A stretch of DNA of 15,933 bases from Cyclostephanos tholiformis (GCA_036939975.1 JALLPB010000430.1:1-15933); one strand, 5' to 3'; positions 1-8,407 are shown, counted from the first letter of the stretch. Notes: generated from the sequence alone by a model not told the origin. Made by a program: numbers and translations.

Positions 1-186
1 TTATATTTCTTTCTTTCTTACGAATTATTAATATTTATTTTTACGGCTCATGTCACATGGTTGTCATCATTGATAATGACATTGTCTCTTGTCATTGCCT
101 CAGCACTATTGGTTGTCCCCATTGCACTTGTCATCTCAACTCTTCGTTGTTTTCAGGTTCAGGTCCACCCTCTCACAAAATTGCAG

Positions 187-712
187 ATAAATGTTGAAAA
201 TTGGTTTCAACAACATCAGCAATGACTACTAGATGTTGGTTGATGGAACCAACTTTTGAATCCCCCAGAAAGGACAGGCATAGATGGGCCCTTTGGTTTC
301 TACAAATATGCGGGGAAGTCCATGCTGTGCTACGAGCTGGGCATTGACATCCAGGGGGGGGAACTTACCTGGATCAAAGGTCCATACCCCACTGGCAAGC
401 AGCCCAACATAAAAAATTTTTATGCTGTCCTTGTTCACTTCCTCAAGCATTACGAGCATGTTGAGGCAAACAATGGTTGGCACACCAACAAGGTCAAGTG
501 CCCACTCAACAACATTGCCCCAGTCAAGAAGCTGGCAATGCAGAGGCAAGTCAGGTCATGCCACAAGACCATCAACAGTCGGCTTAAAAATTGGGTAATT
601 CTCCCAAGTTTTTAGGCATTATATCCATTGCTATGGTGAGGTCTTTAGGGCATGTGCAGTGCTCACCCTCGCCATTGAGCAGGGTGAGCCGCTCTTCAGC
701 GTTGAGTACTGA
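187..712 (+). pseudogene. Harbinger/PIF-like DDE transposase, broken C-terminal fragment
   Basis: This is a remnant of a DDE_Tnp_4-type (Harbinger-like) transposase, the nuclease that would cut and join transposon ends. Read across frames it gives VENWF, then VDGT (first catalytic Asp, codon 242-244), GIDIQGGELTW.KGPYPTG, VEANNGW, and an end VFRACAVLTLAIEQGEPLFSVEY, each matching in order the transposase at 5490-6479. It is dead: frame changes occur near 205-215, 256 and 600-613; there is a TAG at 230-232; the second catalytic Asp is Asn (AAC 469-471); and the catalytic Glu is Lys (AAG 565-567). The left limit is placed after TTGCAG at 185-186, which matches the last intron acceptor of the other copy, so intron position appears conserved. 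The N-terminal exons are absent upstream. The family call is by recognition; the breaks are read directly. Confidence 0.85.
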
Positions 713-1033
713 GTACAAGGACTAGCATAGACTTAATATGTATAATGCATGTTTGATTGATATCATGCTTATTATATTTAAATATCTATTAAATAATATT
801 GTAGAGGGAGGAGAGTGAGGATGGTGTGAGGATGGAGAAGAAATGGTTCCCCCCCTTTTCCCTCAACCTCATCATCAAAAGTTCCCTCCCTCAGCTGTTT
901 TTTTCATTAATAAATTGAGGGATGTTATTGTAGATTCAATTATTATTAGCAAGTGTAGCAACTATTGGTGAAAAAGCCTCATTAAATCTTAGTTAATTGT
1001 GCTTAAATGACACACAAATACTCCCATCTCCCA
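713..1033. other. AT-rich intergenic stretch
   Basis: No gene is visible between the transposase remnant and the stop codon of the large gene. The DNA is AT-rich with a C7 run at 849-855. TTTCCCTCAAC at 857-867 differs at one base from the 11-bp motif that flanks the hairpin arrays elsewhere in the window, and an inverted partner TTGAGGG lies near 917-923. It should hold the 3' UTR and polyadenylation signal of the gene ending at 1034, but no specific signal could be assigned. Confidence 0.5.
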
Positions 1034-4000
1034 TCACCACACTAGTGAACAGTCCAGTGAGTCGGGTCCGGAAGGAAGCTTTAAGATGAGCCCTGAGCGA
1101 TCTAGTCCATCATTTGCCTTCGTTTTCCCCTTGCTGCCGCGAGGTTGCCTCGTACTTTTCTTCTTCTTCTGGATTGAGCTTTTTCTTCCGTTGTCTTTTC
1201 TTTCTGATGACGCGCGATGTGATCTTTTGTACGACCAACTTTTCAACTCGCGCTGATCAGATAGCGTCTTGTCTGCATTTTCTATCCTAAGACCACTCAG
1301 TTTGGCGATAGCCAAAACAAGATCGTTCATGTAATTGAGTTGCTCGACTCTTTCACTGGAAGTTGACAAGTCGTATGATGTCTGATACTCAGCTAGTGTG
1401 CAATTGAGCTCACGCCCAAGTGATTGGAGCACAGCCTCTTTTTGAGAATTCACTGTGCTTGATTTGTTTCCTTTTTCATCACTTTGTTTATCTGTTTGGT
1501 CAGAATTTTTTTTTATTTCAGTGTTCTCGGCAGGGATATCGATTATTGGTAAGTTCTTTCCATTGGTGCTACCTTTTGACGAATATATGGCTGTAACATT
1601 TTGCTCAGCTAGTGAGCGATTGAGCTCACGCTCAAGTGATTGGAGCACAGCCTCATTTAGAGAATCCACTGTGCTTGATTTCTTTCCTTTTTCATCACAA
1701 AGTTCACCTCTGTGATTAGAACAGTTATTTATATCAGTGTTCTCGGCAGGGATATCGAAAAGTGGTAAGCTCAATTTCAGCTTGAGAAATGCCTCGACAG
1801 GCTCATGTGCATTTGCCACCTGCGGCGATGAGGAATTTCCCACTACTATTTCACAGGCAGATAAATCTCGGGAAGTTTTATTTCCGGTGTCATTTGTAAT
1901 CCTATCAAATTCAGGACAACCAGCAACGGTGTGGGGGCATTTTACAATAGAATCAAAAGAGTTGTGACGATCATCTGGCAACAACGGCATTACGTCAGCA
2001 AAATTATGCTCAATTTTCAACGTGTCTGCAATTGCTATCGAGTCATGTACTACCAGCTCGTTGTCGGCGACCTGGTCTTGAAGAGACGATTCAGGCTTTA
2101 GAAGCTCATCGTCGGCAATGCCAGCTTCTGCAGGCGAGTCAACATCACTAATTTGTTCTTCTAACTCAAATTGTTGCAAATGGTTTTTCCCATCGATCAG
2201 TATGCCACAAGAAGTTTCATTCTTTACAGCAATTCTGTCCTCTCTCTCACGCTGCAATGGATCAGTCCGGGTATTGTAAACAGAAAATATGTCACCAATA
2301 CCGGCGATATGATTTTGAGCAATACAAGCTAATGTGGTATTGTCCAGCTCATTCGCTTCTGACTCCAGCTCTGATAATTTATCACTCGCTTCTTTCACAA
2401 AATCTTTGATTTCTAAATCAATCAGAAGAAGTTCATTCAAGCACCTAACTTCCATCTTTTGTGCTGCTGATTCCCTTTCTAGAAGCTCCTGATCAAGTGC
2501 ATTGATAGTTGCGTCAGTGAAAGCTTTAGAAACGGAGAGCCGTTGTTCGTATATACATTCAAGATGGGCGACTTTAAGTAGCTTTGCACGTGCTCGGGTA
2601 ATGTGACAAGGAGGAGCAGGGATTGGATCTCTATCTGTTCGAGAAAAATCTCGATCGATGAAGCTGTTAATGATGCAACTCTTGCGCTGACGTTCCAAGA
2701 GTGAAATGTACTCACGAAGGTTGTCATCTCCTTCCATGACCAACCGCGCCACCGATAGACGCAATTTAAACTGCTCACACTGTCGCCGGATAGATTCCAC
2801 TTCTACTTCGTGTTGAATCTTGTCCTGTTCATTTTTTGCTTTGATTGCTGACAATTTCTTCTCTAATAATACCTCGTCATTTTCGTCATCATCTCCAGAG
2901 GCGATCGAATCTTCGTTGGATGTATCGCAACTGGTGGCGCCGATGATCTGGTCGTGTAAATTTTGATCGCCACTAACAATCAAGAGCCGTTCTTCTAAGC
3001 TTCGAACGCGCAACTCCGCTTGTTTTATCATGCTACGGTATAGGAGCTCCTCTCGGCGTCGTTTGCGTTGCAACACTTTTCTCTTTTTGACGTATCGGGC
3101 TTCGACTTTATTTGAGTGCCCGGTGACTTCGGCCAAATCTTCACATAACGAGCTAATAATGTCATCGCCTGCCTGCTCCAATACAGCAAGCCGTTTATCG
3201 AGGGAACGTGTACGCTCCTGTGCGTCTTTTAGACGACTTTGGAGGGAAAATTCATAAATCTTGACGGCTCCTTCATCATCCCACGGCGAGGGTTGTCGAC
3301 CATTGGCATACATTGCATCAGCATAATCTTCGTATGCCATAAAACTCTCGCTGCCGGAGATATCTTCCCCTAAACCACTGCCAGCCCCCGCATCGGCCTC
3401 CTTCGATTCCAAGGTGCGCGGTACCTCCCAAACTAGAACGGCTGCCATCGCTAATATTACATCTTCCTCTTCGACGTACTTGATCAGCTCACGATCCTTG
3501 TACATCTCCGCCTCGACGATCTCCAATTCTTTCTCGTATCGATCCCTCCTTCGTTTCAAATCTAATCGCTCTAGTCCCCGAACATAGGACGCCGTCTTGG
3601 CCTTCCTTCCCGCATCGACGCAGGATTCATAGAGGTATCGCAAGGCACGCGCCCGGGCCCTTTCCTGAGGTGTAAGGTTGGCATTTCCGTGCGCAGGATC
3701 GGAAGCGTTGGAAGATTGGCTCGAGGTGTAATCGTCATCAACATTGGACGTGTCGTCGGAAGAGGAGGAAGAGGAATCATCGCTGGAGAAAATCGTCTTG
3801 TTGCTTTGTGTGTGACTGACAGATGCGGAGGATTGTGTAGAAATCTCTGGGGTTTTCTTCGCTGGCGTGGATTTAGGACCATTTCCAACCGCACTACCCC
3901 CTCCACCGAACCAGCCCCTAATATTTCCTAGCACCCCAACGGGATTAGAAGAGGGTGGTAATTCGATGCAAGATGCGGGCTGCCCATTGTCCGCATCTGC

Positions 4001-4225
4001 GTAATTTCCAACCCCAAGTCGACGATTGCGCTCATTTTGTATCAGCGCTGCCATGTTGTTGAAATTAGTGTGTTCATATGTATCATCTGCAACAACCTCG
4101 ATAGTACTACTCAGATCTTCACCGCAGCTGGATTGCAGACTGTATTTCAGAGCATCTTCTCCCGCGTGTCTATCTCCTCTGTCGTCGTCATCTTCGGCGA
4201 TGCGATCTGGGTAGTAGTAGTCCAT
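1034..4225 (-). CDS. Large acidic/serine-rich coiled-coil protein, 1063 aa, family unknown
   Basis: An uninterrupted reading frame of 1063 codons, the only long intact gene here. I chose the ATG at 4225-4223 (protein start MDYYYPDR); the frame extends six codons further only through a GTG. Visible layout: acidic N-terminus (DDDD near residue 13), a Gly patch WFGGGG near residue 105, a Ser/Asp-rich tract at about 145-176, then several charged helical stretches likely to form coiled coils at about 190-255, 330-360, 385-430 and 460-520 (for example RRRDRYEKELEIVEAEM). Two duplicated segments lie at about 819-874 and 891-946, and a Lys/Arg-rich tail (IQKKKKSTRQPRGSKGK) near the C-terminus resembles a nuclear localisation signal. 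No signal peptide, membrane segment or catalytic motif is seen. A nuclear or cytoskeletal scaffold is possible, but this is only inference. Ends with TGA at 1036-1034. No intron is needed. Confidence 0.85.
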   Translation of the reverse strand: MDYYYPDRIAEDDDDRGDRHAGEDALKYSLQSSCGEDLSSTIEVVADDTYEHTNFNNMAALIQNERNRRLGVGNYADADNGQPASCIELPPSSNPVGVLGNIRGWFGGGGSAVGNGPKSTPAKKTPEISTQSSASVSHTQSNKTIFSSDDSSSSSSDDTSNVDDDYTSSQSSNASDPAHGNANLTPQERARARALRYLYESCVDAGRKAKTASYVRGLERLDLKRRRDRYEKELEIVEAEMYKDRELIKYVEEEDVILAMAAVLVWEVPRTLESKEADAGAGSGLGEDISGSESFMAYEDYADAMYANGRQPSPWDDEGAVKIYEFSLQSRLKDAQERTRSLDKRLAVLEQAGDDIISSLCEDLAEVTGHSNKVEARYVKKRKVLQRKRRREELLYRSMIKQAELRVRSLEERLLIVSGDQNLHDQIIGATSCDTSNEDSIASGDDDENDEVLLEKKLSAIKAKNEQDKIQHEVEVESIRRQCEQFKLRLSVARLVMEGDDNLREYISLLERQRKSCIINSFIDRDFSRTDRDPIPAPPCHITRARAKLLKVAHLECIYEQRLSVSKAFTDATINALDQELLERESAAQKMEVRCLNELLLIDLEIKDFVKEASDKLSELESEANELDNTTLACIAQNHIAGIGDIFSVYNTRTDPLQREREDRIAVKNETSCGILIDGKNHLQQFELEEQISDVDSPAEAGIADDELLKPESSLQDQVADNELVVHDSIAIADTLKIEHNFADVMPLLPDDRHNSFDSIVKCPHTVAGCPEFDRITNDTGNKTSRDLSACEIVVGNSSSPQVANAHEPVEAFLKLKLSLPLFDIPAENTDINNCSNHRGELCDEKGKKSSTVDSLNEAVLQSLERELNRSLAEQNVTAIYSSKGSTNGKNLPIIDIPAENTEIKKNSDQTDKQSDEKGNKSSTVNSQKEAVLQSLGRELNCTLAEYQTSYDLSTSSERVEQLNYMNDLVLAIAKLSGLRIENADKTLSDQRELKSWSYKRSHRASSERKDNGRKSSIQKKKKSTRQPRGSKGKTKANDGLDRSGLILKLPSGPDSLDCSLVW
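1388..1769 (-). repeat. Internal 216-bp-offset duplication inside the large coiled-coil gene
   Basis: Two similar segments, 1388-1553 and 1604-1769, lie exactly 216 bp (72 codons) apart. Both encode DIPAENT, then a charged DEKG.KSSTV stretch, then EAVLQSL.REL. The offset is a multiple of three, so the reading frame is kept. Identity is high at the edges (CTCAGCTAGTG; GTGTTCTCGGCAGGGATATCG) and lower between them, which suggests an older duplication under coding constraint. Confidence 0.85.
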
Positions 4226-5230
4226 GGCTTGTATTCTCGACACCTCTTAGCGGATGGGCCGGGTCGTTATCAATTACGAGTTAAGATGAAGTTTTAGTGA
4301 AAAACAGAGCGGAGCTCCGGCCTTCAGTTCTCCTCATGCTATCATCTTCTTCCGTCGGTTCTGTCTTTGTTCGGGGGGGGGCACGGGGCGGTGGGACGGG
4401 CAGAGGACTTGGATGAAGCAGGGCGGAGGAGGGCGGCGGGGGTAGGTACAATACCATAAGGGATGGATACCACGCCTGTACTTATAATTTTTGCAACTTG
4501 TACTGCAACCTATCGAGATACATACGTACTCTTTGTGTGGCCCAGACAGCTGGCGGCCTCCTTCCTTTTCCTCCGCGCCCCACACAAAATGAGATAGGAG
4601 ATATCGTAGCACAACATTAATTTTTCCTGACCATTGCAACCATAAACCAACACCCCTCTGCTCCCCAACGCCGCCGCTGCCCAATACCGCCAATGAGGTT
4701 GGTTGTCGCCCCGCCCCCACCCTACTCATCAAAAACAAGCCTCCCCCCTCCCCCTGCCATCATGAGTGATGTGGCTTGCACAGGCGGTCTCAATCCCGGG
4801 TGATATGGACATCCCTGATGCCTGAAGTCGCCCCCCGATTTGAGCCGTCTTGACATGCTGCATTGTAAAGTTTGGGGGGGCCAATTTTTGGCGTGTCTTC
4901 GCTGGGCTGAGTAGGAGTTACACGAGCGAAAGAGATCACTACCATCATAGGGACCATCCATTGATGTCCCCTATTGTTGATAGCTGCCACGCCGTGCCTC
5001 CCTCCACCCAACGCTGCTACAGAGCCTGGCTACACCCAGCATCCCCCCGAAGCTCCCCCCCCCACCCCCAGAGTAGAGGGGGGGTATCCCGATGTCTGCC
5101 GAGTGCCCCCTCCCCCCCAAGCCAGTGGCATGTTTTATTTCGAAGTGGGGAAACCCTTGCATTTTTTTTCAGACTATCAAATGCGGAAATGGAGTGGAAA
5201 TGGAAAGCTCACATACCCCATCCCCAGAGA
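4226..5230. other. Gene-free stretch with promoter of the large gene and homopolymer tracts
   Basis: This should contain the promoter and 5' UTR of the gene starting at 4225 (-); no TATA box or other element could be assigned. It is rich in G or C runs (G9 at 4373-4381, G7 at 4874-4880, C9 at 5055-5063, G7 at 5078-5084, C7 at 5112-5118). Open frames on both strands are low-complexity (Pro, Gly, Ser) with no recognisable domain, so I do not call them genes. Confidence 0.5.
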
Positions 5231-5309
5231 GTCTCGGTCTCGAATCAAGCGGGACAGGACCGAGACTACACTCAAGACTTCCCGGTCTCGAAGGCATCGG
5301 GACGAGACC
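5231..5309. repeat. Candidate hairpin-array element, weak (GTCTCG units)
   Basis: Two inverted-repeat pairs flank a short centre: GTCTCGGTC 5231-5239 with GACCGAGAC 5258-5266 (perfect 9-bp arms), and GGTCTCG 5284-5290 with CGAGACC 5303-5309. More GTCTCG copies follow to about 5324. The centre (about 5265-5291) contains CTCAAGACTTCCC, resembling the CTCAACGAATTCCT of the core at 9335-9361. The layout matches the better loci, but the core match is poor and needs gaps. Confidence 0.4.
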
Positions 5310-6038
5310 AGTCTCGAGTCTCGGAAATGAAACCGATGCCAGGACAGGACCTAACTCTAGAATTTCAGCGAATATAATTTAAATTAATGTAACATCTACG
5401 ATGGGAAGTGGTTTTGTGTTTTTAGTTCAGTTAAGATGTTATTATTATTGATTACATCAAAATGCTCCTATTTCCTATTCTAATATTCTTTAGTCGCTAT
5501 ACTCTACTGTAAACAATTTTTGGCCATCATTAATGGCAAGTTGTATTATAACAGCAATGGCCCGAAAAACCTGGCCGTGCATGGCAATATCATGGCGGTA
5601 AATCTGCTTGAGAATTCCCCAACACTTAAATCGCCCGTTCAACGATTCATGCCTGCTTCGCACGCGGCTTTGCATTGCAAGATTTTCTGTCGGATTTGCA
5701 GCACACGCCGGACATTTTACCCTTCACGGAGCTTCACCAACATATCCATCATCAGCCTCAACACGTTCAAAGGGGTCAAGGTGGTGGGAGAGACAATTCC
5801 GGAATATTGTTATGTCCGGCGTCCCCGCAGGGTAGGGACCTTCCAACCAAACCAAATTCCCTGCAATAATGTCCACCCCAAGCTCATAGCGAAGACCAGA
5901 TTTACCTTTGAATTTGTGTGACGCCCATGCGTTGCCCGGTGTAACGGCGCCCTTTTGGGTGATTTGGCAGTCAGTGCCATCGATGCTAATTAGGCAGTCG
6001 TTCAGACTCCCACTGTTTTTCCTGTTCTCGAAAACGAT

Positions 6039-6102
6039 CTAGAAAGATTTAAGGTGAGTTTACTCATAAGAATTGTCAAATAGCTTTGAATAAGAAACTC
6101 AC
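6039..6102 (-). other. Intron 2 of the transposase, 64 nt
   Basis: On the minus strand it begins GTGAGT and ends TTTCTAG. Removing it joins PDV to IVFENR in phase 0 and restores the family order; read through, the frame reaches a stop at 6078-6076. The fragment at 187-712 starts at the equivalent junction. Confidence 0.85.
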
Positions 6103-6356
6103 CACATCTGGAATAAGAAAAGCGATCGCATCGATGAAGGGCCAAATGTGGTTCCGTAGCGTTTTGGGGTCAATGGCACCACCTGAACCACCGACCGTAG
6201 AGCAAGCAACACCTTGCTTGGGATACGCCCTCAAGAAGTGAAGAGTCCACAGAAGGTGTTTGATCATTCCTTCTTCTGGGACCAGGGTGTGCTCTGTCAA
6301 GAGATTCCACAAAGCTGTTACGACAGGTGCTGTCGTGCCAAAAAACTCACGAAAGG

Positions 6357-6415
6357 CTGTTCTTCTTCCGCCGCTGACCCGATGCTTCGGCCGCTCTTGT
6401 TCTGGATGTCCTTAC
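6357..6415 (-). other. Intron 1 of the transposase, 59 nt (predicted)
   Basis: On the minus strand it begins GTAAGG and ends GAACAG. The phase-1 junction makes a GCC codon and joins EDFILI to AFREFFGTT, which is the family arrangement. Without splicing the frame closes at 6320-6318. The intron is GC-richer than usual, so an alternative is a one-base frameshift in the T6 run. Confidence 0.65.
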
Positions 6416-6654
6416 CTATGAGGATGAAATCCTCTGGTGTAGGCTCAGTGTCACGCTTTCGTTTGTTGTTGTCCTCCATGATGACAAATACAATGACGAT
6501 GCAAGGGGGACGAGAGGGGTGGAGAGGAGGAGTGGAGAGCAAGCCAATGAGCCAAAAACGGGAGTGGAGTGTTGTGCCGTTTCTGGGGGGGGGATTGGGA
6601 GGCACACAGGGTGACAAGCTGGTTGCGTTGCCCCACTCAGCTCCTCTGAAAGTT

Positions 6655-6953
6655 CAACAGGAGGGGGGGTGAGACATGAGATGTTCAAGGTGGAAATACC
6701 TGTTGTTAAGTGATTTGGTGATCTGTTACGAAAACAAGTTAAGTCTATTTCTTAAACATCAAAAAGTCAAGTCTAATAACTAGACTTGACTTTTTGATGT
6801 TTAAGAAATAGACTTACCTCTCACATAGGAATCAATAAACATTCTACGCCGTCCCGAAATAGACTTGACTTTTTGATGTTTAAGAAATAGACTTGTCTTT
6901 TTGAAGTCTATTTCTTAAACATCAAAAAGTCAAGTCTAATTCTTCAACCTAAT
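6655..6953 (-). repeat. Hairpin-array element A (35-bp arms, conserved core)
   Basis: Four copies of one 35-bp unit (it starts TAGACTTGAC and ends AAATAGACTT) lie at 6741-6775 (-), 6781-6815 (+), 6860-6894 (+) and 6904-6938 (-), all identical. They form two perfect hairpins with 5-nt and 9-nt loops. Between them is the 27-bp core at 6821-6847 (minus strand), ending GATTCCTATGTGA. The flanks (AGGTTGAAGAATTAGAC at one end; AACAGGTATTTCCACCTT at the other) are shared with the element at 14041-14355, so these two are copies of one family in opposite orientations. It sits between two divergent genes and may overlap their promoters. Confidence 0.9.
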
Positions 6954-7124
6954 AGCTGCTTAAAAGCCTTACATACACTCTACACTTAGGTCAATTTCAA
7001 TCCAAGACACAAGTCTTGCGAAGAGCCACCACGCTTTGCGAGCGTTAGTTTTCTGAGTGCAGATGCGTTTTTTTCTGAGCACAATGCTACAAGCTCTCTA
7101 CTATTGCCATACATCTACCTCACA

Positions 7125-8237
7125 ATGTCAAGTCCAACTCGCACAAAAGAGACTGTTGCTTGCTGGGGCAAAGTGGACATGGATGCATTCCGTGAGTACG
7201 TCAACAAAGGTTACATTGACATCGACAACACTACGCCAGGCTACATCGAAGCCATCCGAGTTAACCCCAAGTGCAAGCGCTTTGCCACAAGGAGCAAACT
7301 CAGCTTCCGTGACAACTACCGGAACGTCGCTGCTGATCTTCGTATAGAGAGAGAGCTAGGAGGCCGACGAGCAAGTAAGTTCTTTGTCTCTCTCTTTGTG
7401 TATTGTCATGTTGTACACCCTCCTAACAAACCACAAAAAGCTGCTGAAGCTACAGCCACCACCACCAACGTCGACGACGACGACGACGACGAGGAAGGAG
7501 AGAGCATTGGCGACTCGGAAGACGACGAAGACCTGCCTGACATGCCGCCCAGAACAAAAGTTGCCGCCGCTGCTGCCAAGAAAGCGCCCGCCAAGAAGAG
7601 TGACATCACCGTGGATGACCTTGCTGATCATCTCCAGGTAGCCAGCGTGTCAAAGAAAAAACTCGCTGCCTACTCAACCGCCAGCAGAGATCCATGCATC
7701 ATTCGTACCTTCCTCGAAGACTCCACCCAATACGTTGAAGTTGACATCTGCTTTGGAGCAGGCGCTGTCGGGCTCAATGTCAAATTGGCCCAGGACGGCA
7801 TGAGCATCCACATCCAGAGAGGGGTGTTCTCGTCCTTCTTTGCAACCAAGCGCTTGCGGATGACATTGGGCCAGGACTACGATGGAGACAGCAGCCGGGT
7901 CTCCGCTCACCGTCAAGCTTGGGACGACTTCAAGAAAAACGAGAGGCCATTGAATGGAATTGTTTTTTCCAATGATGTTCAGGTCATCAAGCTTCCTCTT
8001 AAGTGCTCTGGACTGGTTGAGCAATCAGCACATGAGTTCATTCCGACAGGGAATACATGCAGTATCCCAGGACGCCAGAACATTGATGGTACTAGAGATC
8101 CTGATATCGTGCACATTCAATTTGTTGCTGTTGCAACCTTCAGGGTGATGACGGTGGAGCAGTTGGAGAAGGAGAAGAAGGCGGTAAATGTTATCGTGCA
8201 ACAATGGGACATCACGAACGAGTTTGATTCTGAATGA
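7125..8237 (+). CDS. Acidic protein with possible DNA-binding N-terminus, two exons, 348 aa
   Basis: The ATG at 7125 follows CACA and opens a frame with a GTAAGT intron at 7375-7440; exons 7125-7374 and 7441-8237 give 348 residues, TGA at 8235-8237. Residues 1-83 are basic and helical with one Trp (ACWGKVDMDAFREYV... then FRDNYRNVAADLRIERELGGRR), which could be a Myb/SANT- or trihelix-like DNA-binding fold. Residues 95-117 are almost all Asp/Glu, 121-137 are Ala/Lys-rich, and 138-348 form a probable globular region with alternating strands (YVEVDICFGAGAVGLNVKL; VQVIKLPLKCSG). I associate this architecture with a diatom-lineage family of unknown function, from memory. It is divergent from the transposase at 5490-6479. 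It may be that transposase's DNA-binding partner, as in two-gene Harbinger elements, or an unrelated host gene. Confidence 0.75.
   Translation: MSSPTRTKETVACWGKVDMDAFREYVNKGYIDIDNTTPGYIEAIRVNPKCKRFATRSKLSFRDNYRNVAADLRIERELGGRRASKFFVSLFVYCHVVHPPNKPQKAAEATATTTNVDDDDDDEEGESIGDSEDDEDLPDMPPRTKVAAAAAKKAPAKKSDITVDDLADHLQVASVSKKKLAAYSTASRDPCIIRTFLEDSTQYVEVDICFGAGAVGLNVKLAQDGMSIHIQRGVFSSFFATKRLRMTLGQDYDGDSSRVSAHRQAWDDFKKNERPLNGIVFSNDVQVIKLPLKCSGLVEQSAHEFIPTGNTCSIPGRQNIDGTRDPDIVHIQFVAVATFRVMTVEQLEKEKKAVNVIVQQWDITNEFDSE
7375..7440 (+). other. Predicted 66-nt intron, also open if retained
   Basis: Begins GTAAGT and ends CACAAAAAG. It is pyrimidine-rich, and its translation (KFFVSLFVYCHVVH) is hydrophobic, unlike the charged sequence on both sides. 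Splicing in phase 1 gives RRATAEAT. The length is a multiple of three with no stop, so retention would add 22 residues without breaking the frame. Confidence 0.75.
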
Positions 8238-8270
8238 TTGCTTTTGTCCTCGCCTATTTTGCTTTTAGAT

Positions 8271-8407
8271 ATTGATGTTACTTCATAAATTAGACTACAT
8301 TTAGACCAAGAACGAAACCACTGATTGTCCCTGAACTCGATTGATGTTACTTCATAAATTAGACTACATGTAGACCAAGAAAGAAGCCACTGCTTGTCCC
8401 TCAACTC
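8271..8407 (+). repeat. 69-bp tandem direct repeat, two copies
   Basis: Copy 1 is 8271-8339 and copy 2 is 8340-8407. Each starts ATTGATGTTACTTCATAAAT and they differ at about five positions. It begins 33 bp after the stop of the preceding gene, so it probably lies in the 3' UTR or just beyond. The end of copy 2 (TCCCTCAAC) matches nine bases of the motif that flanks the hairpin arrays. Confidence 0.9.

Larger units (their letters stand above)
5490..6479 (-). pseudogene. Harbinger/PIF-like DDE transposase, three exons, one in-frame TGA
   Basis: A DDE_Tnp_4-type transposase, the nuclease that cuts and rejoins transposon DNA in the nucleus. My model joins exon 1 6479-6416, exon 2 6356-6103 and exon 3 6038-5490, giving 289 codons with the stop. 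It starts MEDNNKRKRD (basic, nuclear-signal-like), then FREFFGTT and an LW.LL helix, an ID.KT.R...WPF.DAIA segment, and the catalytic core: IDGTD (Asp 126), EADDGY (Asp 202), SRHESLN (Glu 237), ending QKLFTVEYSD. All three catalytic residues are present. The single defect is TGA at 5726-5724 (codon 211), between the second Asp and the Glu, where related proteins have a basic residue; CGA to TGA at a CpG would explain it. Exon 1 is the least certain part. It diverges from the gene at 7125, with the hairpin element 6655-6953 between. It may be a recently disabled copy, or the TGA may be polymorphic. Confidence 0.85.

Noticed and set aside
3571..3931. Open frames in other frames of the large minus-strand gene
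   Set aside because: Shadows of the long coding region, without independent support.
4850..5377. 175-codon open frame between the large gene and the transposase
   Set aside because: Pro/Ser-rich translation of C-rich runs, no domain, and its end reads through the GTCTCG inverted repeats.
6741..6938. CRISPR-like or tRNA-like structure
   Set aside because: The repeats are inverted pairs with tiny loops and no unique spacers of constant length; no cloverleaf can be drawn.
5376..8300. Possible terminal inverted repeat, GTAACATC near 5391 against GATGTTAC at 8274
   Set aside because: Only eight bases match cleanly, AT-rich extension needs gaps, and no target duplication was seen; chance is a sufficient explanation.
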